Shown: one piece after another, positions 1 to 6,170 of the stretch
Layout of the letters: each line of letters begins with the position of its first letter
Numbering within the stretch: position 1 is the stretch's first letter
Assembly: GCA_002343425.1 (NCBI GenBank)
Contig: DDSO01000030.1
Location: 883 to 7,738, forward strand
Reading direction: 5' to 3'
Source of the DNA: Brevundimonas sp. UBA2388
GTDB taxonomy: Bacteria; Pseudomonadota; Alphaproteobacteria; Caulobacterales; Caulobacteraceae
Length of the DNA stretch: 6,856 nucleotides
Program-made: the position numbers and the translations under genes
The notes under the pieces: model-generated
Seen by the model: only the letters and a program-made list of their open reading frames with translations
The model's database searches: none
What the model was told of the DNA's origin: nothing

Positions 1-534
1 GCCCATGCCGCCGAGGCCGGCGGTCAGGATCCATTTGCCGGACCAGTCGCCGCCATAGTGCTGGCGTCCGGCCTCCATGAAGGTCTCGTAGGTGCCCTGA
101 ACGATGCCCTGGGTGCCGATGTAGATCCACGAGCCGGCCGTCATCTGGCCGTACATCATGAGGCCCTTGCGATCGAGCTCGTTGAAATGCTCCCAGGTCG
201 CCCATTTGGGCACGAGGTTGGAGTTGGCGATCAGGACTCGGGGAGCGTCCGCATGGGTGCGGAAGACGCCGACGGGCTTGCCGGATTGCACCAGCAGGGT
301 CTGGTCGGCCTCGAGGTTGCGGAGCTCGGTCACAATGCGGTCGAACGACGGCCAGTCGCGCGCGGCCTTGCCGATGCCGCCGTAGACCACGAGGTCCTCG
401 GGCCGTTCGGCCACCTCGGGATCGAGGTTGTTCATCAGCATGCGCAGGGCGGCCTCGGCGGCCCAGGTCTTCGCCGTCATCTCCATGCCGCGCGGGCTGC
501 GGATGACGCGGGTGTTCGGGGTTTGAATCGTCAT
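1..534 (-). CDS. hutU: Urocanate hydratase (urocanase), N-terminal part, cut by left window edge
   Basis: Urocanase is a cytoplasmic NAD-dependent enzyme that hydrates urocanate to 4-imidazolone-5-propanoate, step two of histidine degradation. The visible 178 residues start [16 protein letters not shown] and hold family hallmarks: [11 protein letters not shown] at residues 51-61, [15 protein letters not shown] at 101-115, [19 protein letters not shown] at 134-152, and AGLGGMG at 172-178, the beginning of the NAD-binding glycine-rich loop. Family members are about 550-560 residues, so roughly two thirds lie beyond the left edge, including the catalytic region. The ATG complement is at 532-534. 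A purine-rich AGAGAGG (complement of 540-546) sits 5 nt upstream and supports this start. The gene is divergent from the sigma-factor gene and from hutG-hutI, so it needs its own promoter. Nothing in the visible part suggests damage. Confidence 0.97.
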   Translation of the reverse strand, partial: MTIQTPNTRVIRSPRGMEMTAKTWAAEAALRMLMNNLDPEVAERPEDLVVYGGIGKAARDWPSFDRIVTELRNLEADQTLLVQSGKPVGVFRTHADAPRVLIANSNLVPKWATWEHFNELDRKGLMMYGQMTAGSWIYIGTQGIVQGTYETFMEAGRQHYGGDWSGKWILTAGLGGMG

Positions 535-652
535 GGCGGCCTCTCTAGCCCGTCTCCCGGCGGGCGAGAAGGCGGGACGAAAGCCGGCTGCGGCCGGGCG
601 TTGCCGTCTCCTGTCGCCGGTCTGTAGACTTCCCCCGGGCGTCGGGGGTTCG
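535..652. promoter_or_regulatory. Divergent intergenic region between hutU and the sigma-factor gene
   Basis: These 118 bases must hold the hutU promoter (reading left) and probably that of the sigma-factor gene (reading right). I see no convincing -35/-10 pair. On the minus strand a GCTAGA (complement of 544-549) resembles the -10 core of the Caulobacter housekeeping consensus, but it overlaps the hutU ribosome-binding site, so it is unlikely to be hutU's -10. An imperfect inverted repeat (TCTCCC around 553-558, then GGGCGAGAAGG around 562-572) resembles the perfect palindrome upstream of hutG. I could not recognise an operator for a histidine-pathway repressor. That promoters lie here is inferred from gene orientation. 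Confidence 0.5.
632..648 (+). promoter_or_regulatory. GC hairpin covering the ribosome-binding region of the sigma-factor gene
   Basis: A perfect 6-bp stem, CCCCCG (632-637) with CGGGGG (643-648), encloses the 5-nt loop GGCGT. The 3' arm is the only G-rich stretch before the ATG at 653, ending 4 nt from it. In the transcript the likely ribosome-binding bases would be paired. This fits low or conditional translation of the sigma factor, but it could also be a by-product of high GC. The stem is read directly from the sequence; the regulatory role is inference. Confidence 0.4.
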
Positions 653-1261
653 ATGGATCGCAGGACATATATGCTGTTGCTGGGCCAGGCCCGCAGGCGC
701 GTCCGGCGCCTGGCGGAGGCCGAGGACCTGTTGCAGGACGCGCTGCTGATCGCCCTGGAAGCCGGGCGCGGAGACCTGACGCGGGCCGAGAACCGACGCT
801 GGCTGGCCGGCGTGATGCGAAACCGCGGGCTGCTGGATGCGAGGAGCGCCGCGCGCCGTCGGCGACGCGAGGCTGACTTCCAGGCGACCGTGCCGGATAT
901 GGTCTTGCCGGATTTCCCGGGCGCCGGGCGGATTCCCGACCTGCCGCCTGCGCTCCGGACCACGGCGCTTCTGGCGCTCACCGGACATACCCGGGCCGAG
1001 ATCGCCTGGCTGCTGCGGCTTTCCGATGTCGCCCTGCGCAAGCGGATCAGCGAAATCCGGCGTCGACTGGTCGGAGCCGGAGACGGTGTCGCGGACATGG
1101 AATTGCGGGGCGATCTGCCGTTCGGGCTGATGCGGCGCGCGCTGCTGGGCCGGGTTGGTGATCGAGGCCGGGCGTTCGGCTCGCACGACCCCGACGGAAA
1201 TCTCTTCGTCGTGTCGTCACGAATTCCCCTGCAGCGGCAACAAGGGTCATCTGACAGCTGA
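653..1261 (+). CDS. Small ECF-like RNA polymerase sigma factor with C-terminal extension
   Basis: Predicted 202-residue sigma-70-family protein that would direct RNA polymerase to alternative promoters. Residues about 5-72 look like sigma region 2: [15 protein letters not shown] at 21-35 is the usual AEDLvQe helix, followed by [19 protein letters not shown] and a run of arginines at 68-72. Residues about 97-139 look like region 4: [21 protein letters not shown], then the helix-turn-helix [17 protein letters not shown]. Beyond it is an extension of about 60 residues with [14 protein letters not shown] at 176-189, which I cannot assign. I chose the ATG at 653 because the protein from there starts at the sigma domain. 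An in-frame ATG at 533 would add 40 low-complexity, family-unlike residues. No anti-sigma gene is adjacent. The VOC gene begins 13 nt after the stop, so the two are probably co-transcribed. The target genes are unknown. Confidence 0.75.
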   Translation: MDRRTYMLLLGQARRRVRRLAEAEDLLQDALLIALEAGRGDLTRAENRRWLAGVMRNRGLLDARSAARRRRREADFQATVPDMVLPDFPGAGRIPDLPPALRTTALLALTGHTRAEIAWLLRLSDVALRKRISEIRRRLVGAGDGVADMELRGDLPFGLMRRALLGRVGDRGRAFGSHDPDGNLFVVSSRIPLQRQQGSSDS

Positions 1262-1274
1262 AAAGGAGATTGCG

Positions 1275-1664
1275 ATGTTCGGAAAAACGCGGATCGGCAC
1301 CATCTGCTATTATGTGAAGGACACGGTCCGTACCGAAACCTTCTATCGCGAGGTGCTCGGGCTTGAGGTCATGAACATGGGCGATGACGGGTCGGGAAAC
1401 GACTGGCTCATGGCCAATACGGCGGGGGGCGTCGATCTCATCTTCTTCAAACAGGACTCGAGGCCCGGCAATACGCCGATCGTGGTCTTCGACATCGCGG
1501 ACGGCGGCATCGACGACATCGTCACCGCCCTGGCCGAAAAGGGGGCGACCATCGTGACTCCGGTCAGCGAGGCGCCGGGCGGGTTTTCGGCCGAGTTCGC
1601 CGACCCCGACGGCCACGTCCTTTCGATGTATCAGACCGAGGACAAGCCGCGCGGCCGGGCGTAA
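1275..1664 (+). CDS. VOC superfamily (glyoxalase/bleomycin-resistance fold) protein
   Basis: A 129-residue single-domain protein with the VOC pattern: a first half with [10 protein letters not shown] (7-16) and [10 protein letters not shown] (23-32), and a second half with [10 protein letters not shown] (67-76) and a closing [13 protein letters not shown] (108-120). VOC proteins include glyoxalase I, ring-cleaving dioxygenases, drug-binding proteins and non-catalytic binders. The two usual metal-ligand positions at the strand ends appear to be Thr9 and Ser117 rather than His/Gln and Glu, so metal-dependent catalysis is doubtful and ligand binding more plausible. The start is decided by a strong AAGGAG (1263-1268) 6 nt before the ATG, overlapping the end of the sigma-factor gene. 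The tight junction suggests one operon, so the protein may act in the same response as the sigma factor. The substrate cannot be named. Confidence 0.88.
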   Translation: MFGKTRIGTICYYVKDTVRTETFYREVLGLEVMNMGDDGSGNDWLMANTAGGVDLIFFKQDSRPGNTPIVVFDIADGGIDDIVTALAEKGATIVTPVSEAPGGFSAEFADPDGHVLSMYQTEDKPRGRA

Positions 1665-1684
1665 CGCGATCCGGCCCGCGAGGT

Positions 1685-1707
1685 CCTTCTCCCTGAAGGG
1701 GAGAAGG
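1685..1707. repeat. Perfect 9-bp palindrome between the VOC gene and hutG
   Basis: CCTTCTCCC (1685-1693) and GGGAGAAGG (1699-1707) form a 9-bp stem with loop TGAAG, in the 57-nt gap before hutG. No T-run follows, so it is not a classical intrinsic terminator. Similar CTTCTCCC/GGGAGAAGG palindromes are, from memory, scattered between genes in many alphaproteobacteria, so it is probably a dispersed intergenic repeat that could also affect read-through or mRNA stability. A degenerate relative lies near 553-572. Confidence 0.6.
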
Positions 1708-1721
1708 GCTTAGATGGGCAG

Positions 1722-2609
1722 ATGACCGAATCCGAAGCCCTTCGCTGGACGAGCATCGCCGACCTCGTCGGACACCATCCGGACGCGCCGGTCGCCCTGA
1801 TCGGCGCCGGGCTGAACGAGCGGTCGCTGACGCCGGGGCGGTGCGATCTGGGGCCGAAGGCGTTCCGGGCCGTCCTGCCGCGGTTTTCGACCTATGACGT
1901 CGAAACCGGTGAGACGCTGGATGTGAAGGTCCACGACGCGGGCGATCTGGCGCTGAAGGCTGTGACGCCGGCCAACGGGTTCGAGCCCGTGCGTGACGCT
2001 GTGGCGGCGCAGGAGGCGCGCGGGCTGACGGTGCTGATCGGCGGCAACAATGCGATCACGCGGCCGGGTGTGCACGGACTGGGCCTGGCGCGGACGGGCC
2101 TGTTGACGCTGGACGCCCATTTCGACCTGAGGGACACCGATCAGGGGCTGACCAACGGCAATCCGGTGCAGGCGCTGCTCGAGGACGGGCTGGACGGGGA
2201 GCGGATCAGCCAGATCGGCCTGGCGCCCTTCGCCAATACGAAGCGGGCGCATGACAAGGCGAAGGCCGCGGGCATCTCGGTGAGGACAGCGCGGGCCTGT
2301 CGTGAGCTGGGTATGGCGGTGGTGGTGGCGCAGGAACTGGAGCGGCTGTCGGGGCTGTGCGAGGTCATCTATGTCGATTTCGATATCGATGTGATCGACC
2401 GCGGCCAGTGGCCGGCCTCGCCGGGTGCGCGGCCGGGCGGGGTGTCGGTGCAGGACTTCTTCGACGCGACGCGGGTGATCGGGGCGCATCCGAAGGTGCG
2501 GGCGGTGGACCTGACGGAGTACGATCCGTCGCTGGAGATCGGGGACCTCGGCTCGCTGACGGCGGGGCGGTGGTTCTGCGAGCTGCTGGCGGGGTTCGCG
2601 TCGCGATGA
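1722..2609 (+). CDS. hutG: Formimidoylglutamase, arginase (ureohydrolase) superfamily
   Basis: Predicted cytoplasmic enzyme of 295 residues that hydrolyses N-formimidoyl-L-glutamate to glutamate and formamide, the last step of histidine degradation. Superfamily motifs seen: DAHFDLRD at 131-138 (ligands Asp131, His133, Asp135), [10 protein letters not shown] at 218-227 (Asp221 and Asp223) and VDLTEYDPS at 262-270 (Glu266). Two positions differ from arginase: the GGDHS motif reads GGNNA (107-111), so the first metal-ligand His is Asn110, and the His of the LHGQP segment aligns with Asn145 in TNGNPVQ. The function is assigned from the superfamily plus tight coupling to hutI; another amidine or guanidine hydrolase is possible. 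The stop overlaps the hutI start as ATGA (2606-2609), indicating translational coupling. The ribosome-binding site before the ATG at 1722 is weak (GGG only), and I see no better upstream start. Confidence 0.88.
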   Translation: MTESEALRWTSIADLVGHHPDAPVALIGAGLNERSLTPGRCDLGPKAFRAVLPRFSTYDVETGETLDVKVHDAGDLALKAVTPANGFEPVRDAVAAQEARGLTVLIGGNNAITRPGVHGLGLARTGLLTLDAHFDLRDTDQGLTNGNPVQALLEDGLDGERISQIGLAPFANTKRAHDKAKAAGISVRTARACRELGMAVVVAQELERLSGLCEVIYVDFDIDVIDRGQWPASPGARPGGVSVQDFFDATRVIGAHPKVRAVDLTEYDPSLEIGDLGSLTAGRWFCELLAGFASR

Positions 2610-3823
2610 TCCGTGCTGACAGGCTCATCACGGATTGCCGTCTGGCGACGATGGCTGAGGGCGGCGCGGCCTACGGCGCCGTCGAGGACGGGGCGCTGCT
2701 GGTCCGGGACGGGCGGATCGTCTGGGCCGGGGCGCGGGCCGAACTGCCGGTCCATGAGGCGGCGCGGACCGACCGGCTGGACGGGCGCTGGGTCACGCCG
2801 GGGCTGGTCGACTGCCATACGCATCTGGTGTTCGGCGGCGACCGATCGGGCGAGTTCGAACAGCGGCTTGGCGGGGCGACCTATGAGGAGATCGCGCGGG
2901 CGGGCGGCGGCATCGTTTCGTCCGTCGCGGCGACGCGGGCGGCGTCGGAGGATGAGCTTTACGCCTCGGCGCTCGGGCGGCTGGCGGGCCTGAAGGCGAC
3001 CGGGGTCACGACCATCGAGATCAAGTCGGGTTACGGCCTCGACCACGACAGCGAGCTGAAGATGCTGCGCGTGGCGCGGCGGATCGGGCGGGAGGCGGGG
3101 GTGCGGGTGCGCACCAGCTATCTGGGCCTGCACGCGGTGCCGCCGGAGTGGAGGACGGCGCGCGGGCGCTATGTCGATCTGGCCGTGGACGACATCCTGC
3201 CGGCGGCGCATGCCGAGGGGCTGGTCGATGCGGTCGACGCCTATTGCGAGCCGATCGCCTTCTCGACGGACGAGGTCGGGCGGCTGTTCGACAGGGCGAA
3301 GGCGCTGGGGTTGCCGGTGAAGCTGCACGCCGACCAGCTGTCGGACGGCGGCGGCGCGGCGCTGGCGGCGCGCTACGGGGCCCTGTCCGCGGATCATGTG
3401 GAGCACACGACCGAGGCCGGGGTGCGGGCGATGGCGGAGGCCGGCGTCGTCGCCGTGCTGTTGCCGGGGGCCTGGCTGATGCTGCGCGAGACGGTGCTTC
3501 CGCCGATGGACCTGTTCCGGCGGCATGGTGTGGCCATGGCGGTGGCCACGGACTGCAATCCGGGGACGTCGCCGGTCGCCTCGATGACGGCGGCAATCAA
3601 CCTGGCCTGCGTGCAGTTCCGGCTGACGCCGGAAGAGGCGCTGGCGGGGGCGACACGGATCGCCGCGCGGGCGCTGGGGCTGCAAGACGAGATCGGCACG
3701 CTGGAGGCGGGCAAGTCCGCCGATCTGGCGGTCTGGGACATCGAACGCCCGGCGGAACTGGCCTACTGGCTGGGCAAGCCCCTGCTGACGCGGCGGATGA
3801 TCGGCGGCGTCTGGGACGCCTAG
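2606..3823 (+). CDS. hutI: Imidazolonepropionase
   Basis: An amidohydrolase-superfamily enzyme that opens the ring of 4-imidazolone-5-propanoate to give N-formimidoyl-L-glutamate, the step between HutU and HutG. The 405-residue product matches the usual family length. Metal-site and active-site landmarks are all present: [13 protein letters not shown] at 68-80 (His71, His73), EIKSGYGLD at 138-146, LGLHAVP at 173-179, KLHADQ at 239-244 (His241), ADHVEHT at 262-268 (His264, His267) and [10 protein letters not shown] at 314-323 (Asp316). The C-terminal [15 protein letters not shown] (364-378) is the typical return to the small beta domain. I chose the ATG at 2606 because it overlaps the hutG stop and gives the family N-terminus; the longer open frame upstream lies inside hutG. 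No other hut gene follows it. Confidence 0.97.
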   Translation: MIRADRLITDCRLATMAEGGAAYGAVEDGALLVRDGRIVWAGARAELPVHEAARTDRLDGRWVTPGLVDCHTHLVFGGDRSGEFEQRLGGATYEEIARAGGGIVSSVAATRAASEDELYASALGRLAGLKATGVTTIEIKSGYGLDHDSELKMLRVARRIGREAGVRVRTSYLGLHAVPPEWRTARGRYVDLAVDDILPAAHAEGLVDAVDAYCEPIAFSTDEVGRLFDRAKALGLPVKLHADQLSDGGGAALAARYGALSADHVEHTTEAGVRAMAEAGVVAVLLPGAWLMLRETVLPPMDLFRRHGVAMAVATDCNPGTSPVASMTAAINLACVQFRLTPEEALAGATRIAARALGLQDEIGTLEAGKSADLAVWDIERPAELAYWLGKPLLTRRMIGGVWDA

Positions 3824-3852
3824 ACGAGGCCGAATCGCGGCAGGATGGCCGC

Positions 3853-3963
3853 ATGCGCAGCCGCCCTGACCGGACTGAAAACCTGCTGACGGCCTTGTTG
3901 GTCGTGGTCACCGCCCTGATGGCCGTGGCGACGCTTGTGAGCCTCGGCCTGTTCCGTCCCTGA
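3853..3963 (+). CDS. Small single-pass membrane peptide, unknown function
   Basis: A candidate 36-residue ORF. The first ten residues, MRSRPDRTEN, are charged. They are followed by a hydrophobic segment LLTALLVVVTALMAVATLVSLGLF (residues 11-34, written here as one transmembrane helix) and a two-residue RP tail. The basic N-terminus would favour an N-in orientation. An AGGA (3842-3845) lies 7 nt before the ATG, a reasonable ribosome-binding site, and 29 bases separate the ORF from the hutI stop. It could be translated from the hutI transcript. Its stop ends 3 nt before the end of the convergent nitroreductase gene. I recognise no family. A chance ORF cannot be excluded in GC-rich DNA, but the helix-like composition, the ribosome-binding site and the fit of the ORF to the gap favour a real gene. 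Confidence 0.5.
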   Translation: MRSRPDRTENLLTALLVVVTALMAVATLVSLGLFRP

Positions 3964-3966
3964 AGC

Positions 3967-4569
3967 CTAGTCGCGCCAGGTTGTGAGTGCCGCCACGTCC
4001 GGACGGGGGCGTTCGAGCGGCGGCTCGGCCAGGGTGCCGATATGGATGAAGCCGGCCACCCGCTCGCCCGCGCGGACGTCGTACAGGGCCAGGGCGTCGG
4101 GGTCGTAGCTGTACCAGTCGGTGATCCAGCTGGCGGCGAAGCCCAGGGCGTTGGCGGCGTGTTCGAGATTCATGCAGACGGCGCCGGCGGACAGCTGCTG
4201 CTCCCATTCCGGCACCTTGTGGCCGGGGATGGGGACAGAGAGCACCAGAATGGACAGGGGCGGGGCGGTCAGCTTGGACAGGACCTTGGCCGCCTTGCCG
4301 GGATCGGCCTGACGGGCGGCCAGCGGGGTCAGGGCGGCGGCGAGGGCCGCACGGCTCTGCGGGCCCATGACCACGAACCGCCAGGGGAAGAGCTTGCCAT
4401 GGTCTGGGGTGCGGGCGCCGAGCATCAGGATGCGCTCGACCTCGGCCTGCGACGGACCGGGCGCGGTGAGGGCCTGGGCCGGGGCCGAGCGGCGGCGGGC
4501 GAGACGGTCCTGCATCTCGGCGGACGGGATGGGGAGGGGGAGGGGCGCTCCCAGATCGGCATCGGTCAT
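3967..4569 (-). CDS. Nitroreductase family protein, YdjA-like, FMN-dependent
   Basis: A predicted cytoplasmic flavin oxidoreductase that would reduce nitro or other electrophilic compounds with NAD(P)H; the physiological substrate is unknown. Motifs seen: RRRSAP at 25-30 (N-terminal FMN contact region), ARTPDHGKLFPWRFVV at 52-67, HKVPEWEQQLSAG at 117-129 and GFIHIGT at 173-179. These match the order and wording of E. coli YdjA, a small homodimeric nitroreductase of 183 residues. The annotated start gives 200 residues with a proline-rich leader. An internal ATG at 4515 (Met19) would give 182 residues and align better with YdjA. Neither start has a good ribosome-binding site, so the true start is open. 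The gene converges with the 36-residue ORF and is divergent from the Nudix gene across 46 bp. Confidence 0.92.
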   Translation of the reverse strand: MTDADLGAPLPLPIPSAEMQDRLARRRSAPAQALTAPGPSQAEVERILMLGARTPDHGKLFPWRFVVMGPQSRAALAAALTPLAARQADPGKAAKVLSKLTAPPLSILVLSVPIPGHKVPEWEQQLSAGAVCMNLEHAANALGFAASWITDWYSYDPDALALYDVRAGERVAGFIHIGTLAEPPLERPRPDVAALTTWRD

Positions 4570-4615
4570 GGGTCTGAACTAGGCGTGCAAGGCCGTCGGC
4601 GCCATACCCACGGCC
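4570..4615. promoter_or_regulatory. Short divergent promoter region, nitroreductase / Nudix
   Basis: Forty-six bases separate the two divergent start codons, so promoters for both genes must be here or overlap the coding ends. A CTAG at 4579-4582 reads CCTAGTTC on the minus strand, a partial match to the GCTANAWC -10 consensus of Caulobacter. No matching -35 is clear. The promoter role is inferred from gene layout. If the nitroreductase really starts at 4515, the gap is 100 bp. Confidence 0.4.
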
Positions 4616-5266
4616 ATGAGCGACTCCCACAAGACCTTTGACGACGACCGGCGGCTGCCCGGCTGGGATGACGGAAGCGACCGCCCCCCGCCCTGGCGCG
4701 ACGCGGGTTCGAGCCTCGCCTTCGAGAACCCGTGGCTGCGAATGACGCGGCACGATGCGACGGCGCCGACGGGCGTGAAGGCCGACTATGTGGTGATGCG
4801 GCCGAAGAACCTGTCCGTCGGGGTGCTGCCCGTTCATGAGGACGGCACGGTCACCCTGGTCGGCCAGCAGCGCTTCGCCCTGATGAACTGGTCGTGGGAG
4901 ATGCCCGAGGGCGGGGCGCCGTTCGACGAGGATCCGATCGAAGGCGCTCGGCGCGAACTGATGGAGGAGGCCGGGCTGGAGGCGGCGCACTGGCTGCCCG
5001 CCTACAAGGCCGAAATGAGCAATTCCGTCACCGACGAGCGCGCCATGGCCTGGATTGCCTGGGGGCTGACGCCCGTGCCGGTCGCGCCGGACCCGACCGA
5101 GATCATCCGCGTGGTTCGCGTGCCATTCGGCGATCTGCTGCGCGAGATCGGGACCGGTGCGATCCGGGACATGTTCACGCTGGCGACGGCGCTGAGGGCC
5201 TACCATATGGCGCGGGAAGGCGAACTGCCGCCTGAACTGGCGAAGGCCATGCTGGCGGGCGTATGA
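4616..5266 (+). CDS. Nudix hydrolase, ADP-ribose pyrophosphatase-like
   Basis: A hydrolase of nucleoside diphosphates linked to another moiety, 216 residues. A perfect Nudix box GX5EX7REUXEEXGU runs from Gly99 or Gly100 to Leu121, with RRELMEEAGL at 112-121 supplying the metal-binding glutamates. The preceding strands (VGVLPVHEDGTVTLVGQQ, 68-85) and WSWEMPEGG (92-100) resemble the ADP-ribose pyrophosphatase branch, so a nucleotide-sugar substrate is likely, but substrate cannot be read from the box alone. The N-terminal 30 residues are polar and proline-rich; the family-like part begins near FENPWLRMTRHD (36-47). The ribosome-binding site before the ATG at 4616 is weak. The stop is 20 nt before the cysE start, suggesting one transcription unit, with no obvious metabolic link to cysteine synthesis. 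Confidence 0.93.
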   Translation: MSDSHKTFDDDRRLPGWDDGSDRPPPWRDAGSSLAFENPWLRMTRHDATAPTGVKADYVVMRPKNLSVGVLPVHEDGTVTLVGQQRFALMNWSWEMPEGGAPFDEDPIEGARRELMEEAGLEAAHWLPAYKAEMSNSVTDERAMAWIAWGLTPVPVAPDPTEIIRVVRVPFGDLLREIGTGAIRDMFTLATALRAYHMAREGELPPELAKAMLAGV

Positions 5267-5274
5267 TAGTCGCG

Positions 5275-5280
5275 AAGGAG
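5275..5280 (+). promoter_or_regulatory. Ribosome-binding site that fixes the cysE start
   Basis: AAGGAG lies 6 nt before the ATG at 5287. A second in-frame ATG at 5263 overlaps the Nudix stop codon but has no such site, and using it would add eight residues that the family does not need. The same AAGGAG with 6-nt spacing precedes the VOC gene. Confidence 0.8.
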
Positions 5281-5286
5281 CCCTCG

Positions 5287-6108
5287 ATGCCCAAGCTCGA
5301 AGTCGTCGCCGTCCAGCATGAGATATGGTCGGCCCTGCGCGCCTCCGCCGAGGCGGCGGTGCGGGACGAGCCGCATCTGGCGTCACAGATGAGCGCCGTC
5401 ATCCTGTCGCACGACGACCTGGCCAGCGCCCTGAGCTTCCAGATCGGGCGCAAGCTGGGCGACAGCGAACTGGGGCCGATGTCGGTGCGCGAAGTGTGCC
5501 GCGACGCCTTCGCCGCCGATCCGTCCATCGTGTCCGCCGCCGAGGCCGACCTGCGTGCCGTGTCCGAGCGCGATCCGGCGATCAAGACGCTGTTGCAGCC
5601 CTTCCTCTACTTCAAGGGATTTCAGGCCCTGCAGGCGCACCGGGTGTCGCACTGGCTGTGGAATCAGGGGCGGGAGACGCTGGCTTTCCATTTCCAGAGC
5701 CGCATCTCCGAACTGTTCCAGGTCGACATCCATCCGGCGGCGAAGCTGGGGTCCGGCCTGTTCCTTGACCACGGCACCGGCATCGTCATCGGCGAGACGG
5801 CGGTGGTCGGCGACGAAGTCTCGATGCTGCACGCCGTGACCCTGGGCGGCACGGGGGCCGAGCGCGGCGACCGCCATCCGAAGATTGGCAAGGGCGTGCT
5901 GCTGGGCGCCGGCGCCAAGGTGCTGGGGAACATCACCGTCGGCGACTACGCCAAGGTGGCCTCGGGGTCTGTGGTGCTGAAGCCTGTGCCCGCGGGCTGC
6001 ACCGTGGCGGGCGTGCCCGCGCGGCTGGTCAACTGCCCGACCGAGGCCATGCCAGCGCGGACCATGGATCATACGCTGGCGGACATCGTCTACGACTTCG
6101 TGATCTGA
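5287..6108 (+). CDS. cysE: Serine O-acetyltransferase
   Basis: Transfers acetyl from acetyl-CoA to L-serine, giving O-acetylserine for cysteine synthesis in the cytoplasm. The product is 273 residues, the same length as E. coli CysE. Residues 1-140 are the helical N-terminal domain, with EIWSALRASAEAAVRDEP (12-29) and FLYFKGFQALQAHRVSHWL (106-124). From about residue 146 comes the left-handed beta-helix of hexapeptide repeats: DIHPAAKLGSGLFLDHGTG (147-165; catalytic Asp161-His162 pair), VTLGGTG (184-190) and GDRHPKIGKGVLLGAGAKVL (194-213; His197 is the second active-site His). AGVPARLV (241-248) closes the helix. The tail ends in DFVI; a terminal isoleucine is what inserts into the CysK active site in the cysteine synthase complex, so complex formation is plausible. 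The enzyme is typically feedback-inhibited by cysteine. Start chosen by its ribosome-binding site. Confidence 0.97.
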   Translation: MPKLEVVAVQHEIWSALRASAEAAVRDEPHLASQMSAVILSHDDLASALSFQIGRKLGDSELGPMSVREVCRDAFAADPSIVSAAEADLRAVSERDPAIKTLLQPFLYFKGFQALQAHRVSHWLWNQGRETLAFHFQSRISELFQVDIHPAAKLGSGLFLDHGTGIVIGETAVVGDEVSMLHAVTLGGTGAERGDRHPKIGKGVLLGAGAKVLGNITVGDYAKVASGSVVLKPVPAGCTVAGVPARLVNCPTEAMPARTMDHTLADIVYDFVI

Positions 6109-6170
6109 CCTTCCCCTCGCGCGGCGGTTTCTCTAGGGTCCGCGCCTTCACGACAGACCTGAGGCCGACC

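Noticed and set aside
533..652. Upstream extension of the sigma-factor ORF to an ATG at 533
   Set aside because: It would add 40 Ala/Arg/Pro-rich residues before the sigma domain, overlap the hutU start codon on the other strand and fill the whole divergent promoter region.
1685..1707. Palindrome before hutG as an intrinsic terminator
   Set aside because: No T-run follows on either strand, so it was recorded as a repeat instead.
1714..1725. Three-codon ORF (ATG GGC AGA TGA) overlapping the hutG start
   Set aside because: A leader peptide this short is easily produced by chance, and there is no histidine codon or ribosome-binding site to suggest attenuation.
2369..3685. 438-codon minus-strand ORF opposite hutG/hutI
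   Set aside because: It is rich in Arg, Pro and His and has no recognisable domain; it is a GC-driven shadow of the strongly supported hutI frame.
3845..3889. Alternative 14-residue ORF starting at 3845 in another frame
   Set aside because: Its start codon overlaps the AGGA itself, and the product is short and featureless compared with the membrane-helix frame from 3853.
5263..5286. Earlier cysE start overlapping the Nudix stop codon
   Set aside because: It lacks a ribosome-binding site, whereas AAGGAG with ideal spacing precedes the ATG at 5287, which gives the normal family length.
3908..5386. 492-codon minus-strand ORF spanning the nitroreductase and Nudix genes
   Set aside because: It is in a different frame from the nitroreductase and has shadow-like composition; both underlying genes have clear family motifs.
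5383..6072. 229-codon minus-strand ORF opposite cysE
   Set aside because: Low-complexity His/Gly/Arg composition; the plus strand encodes a full-length CysE with both active-site histidines.
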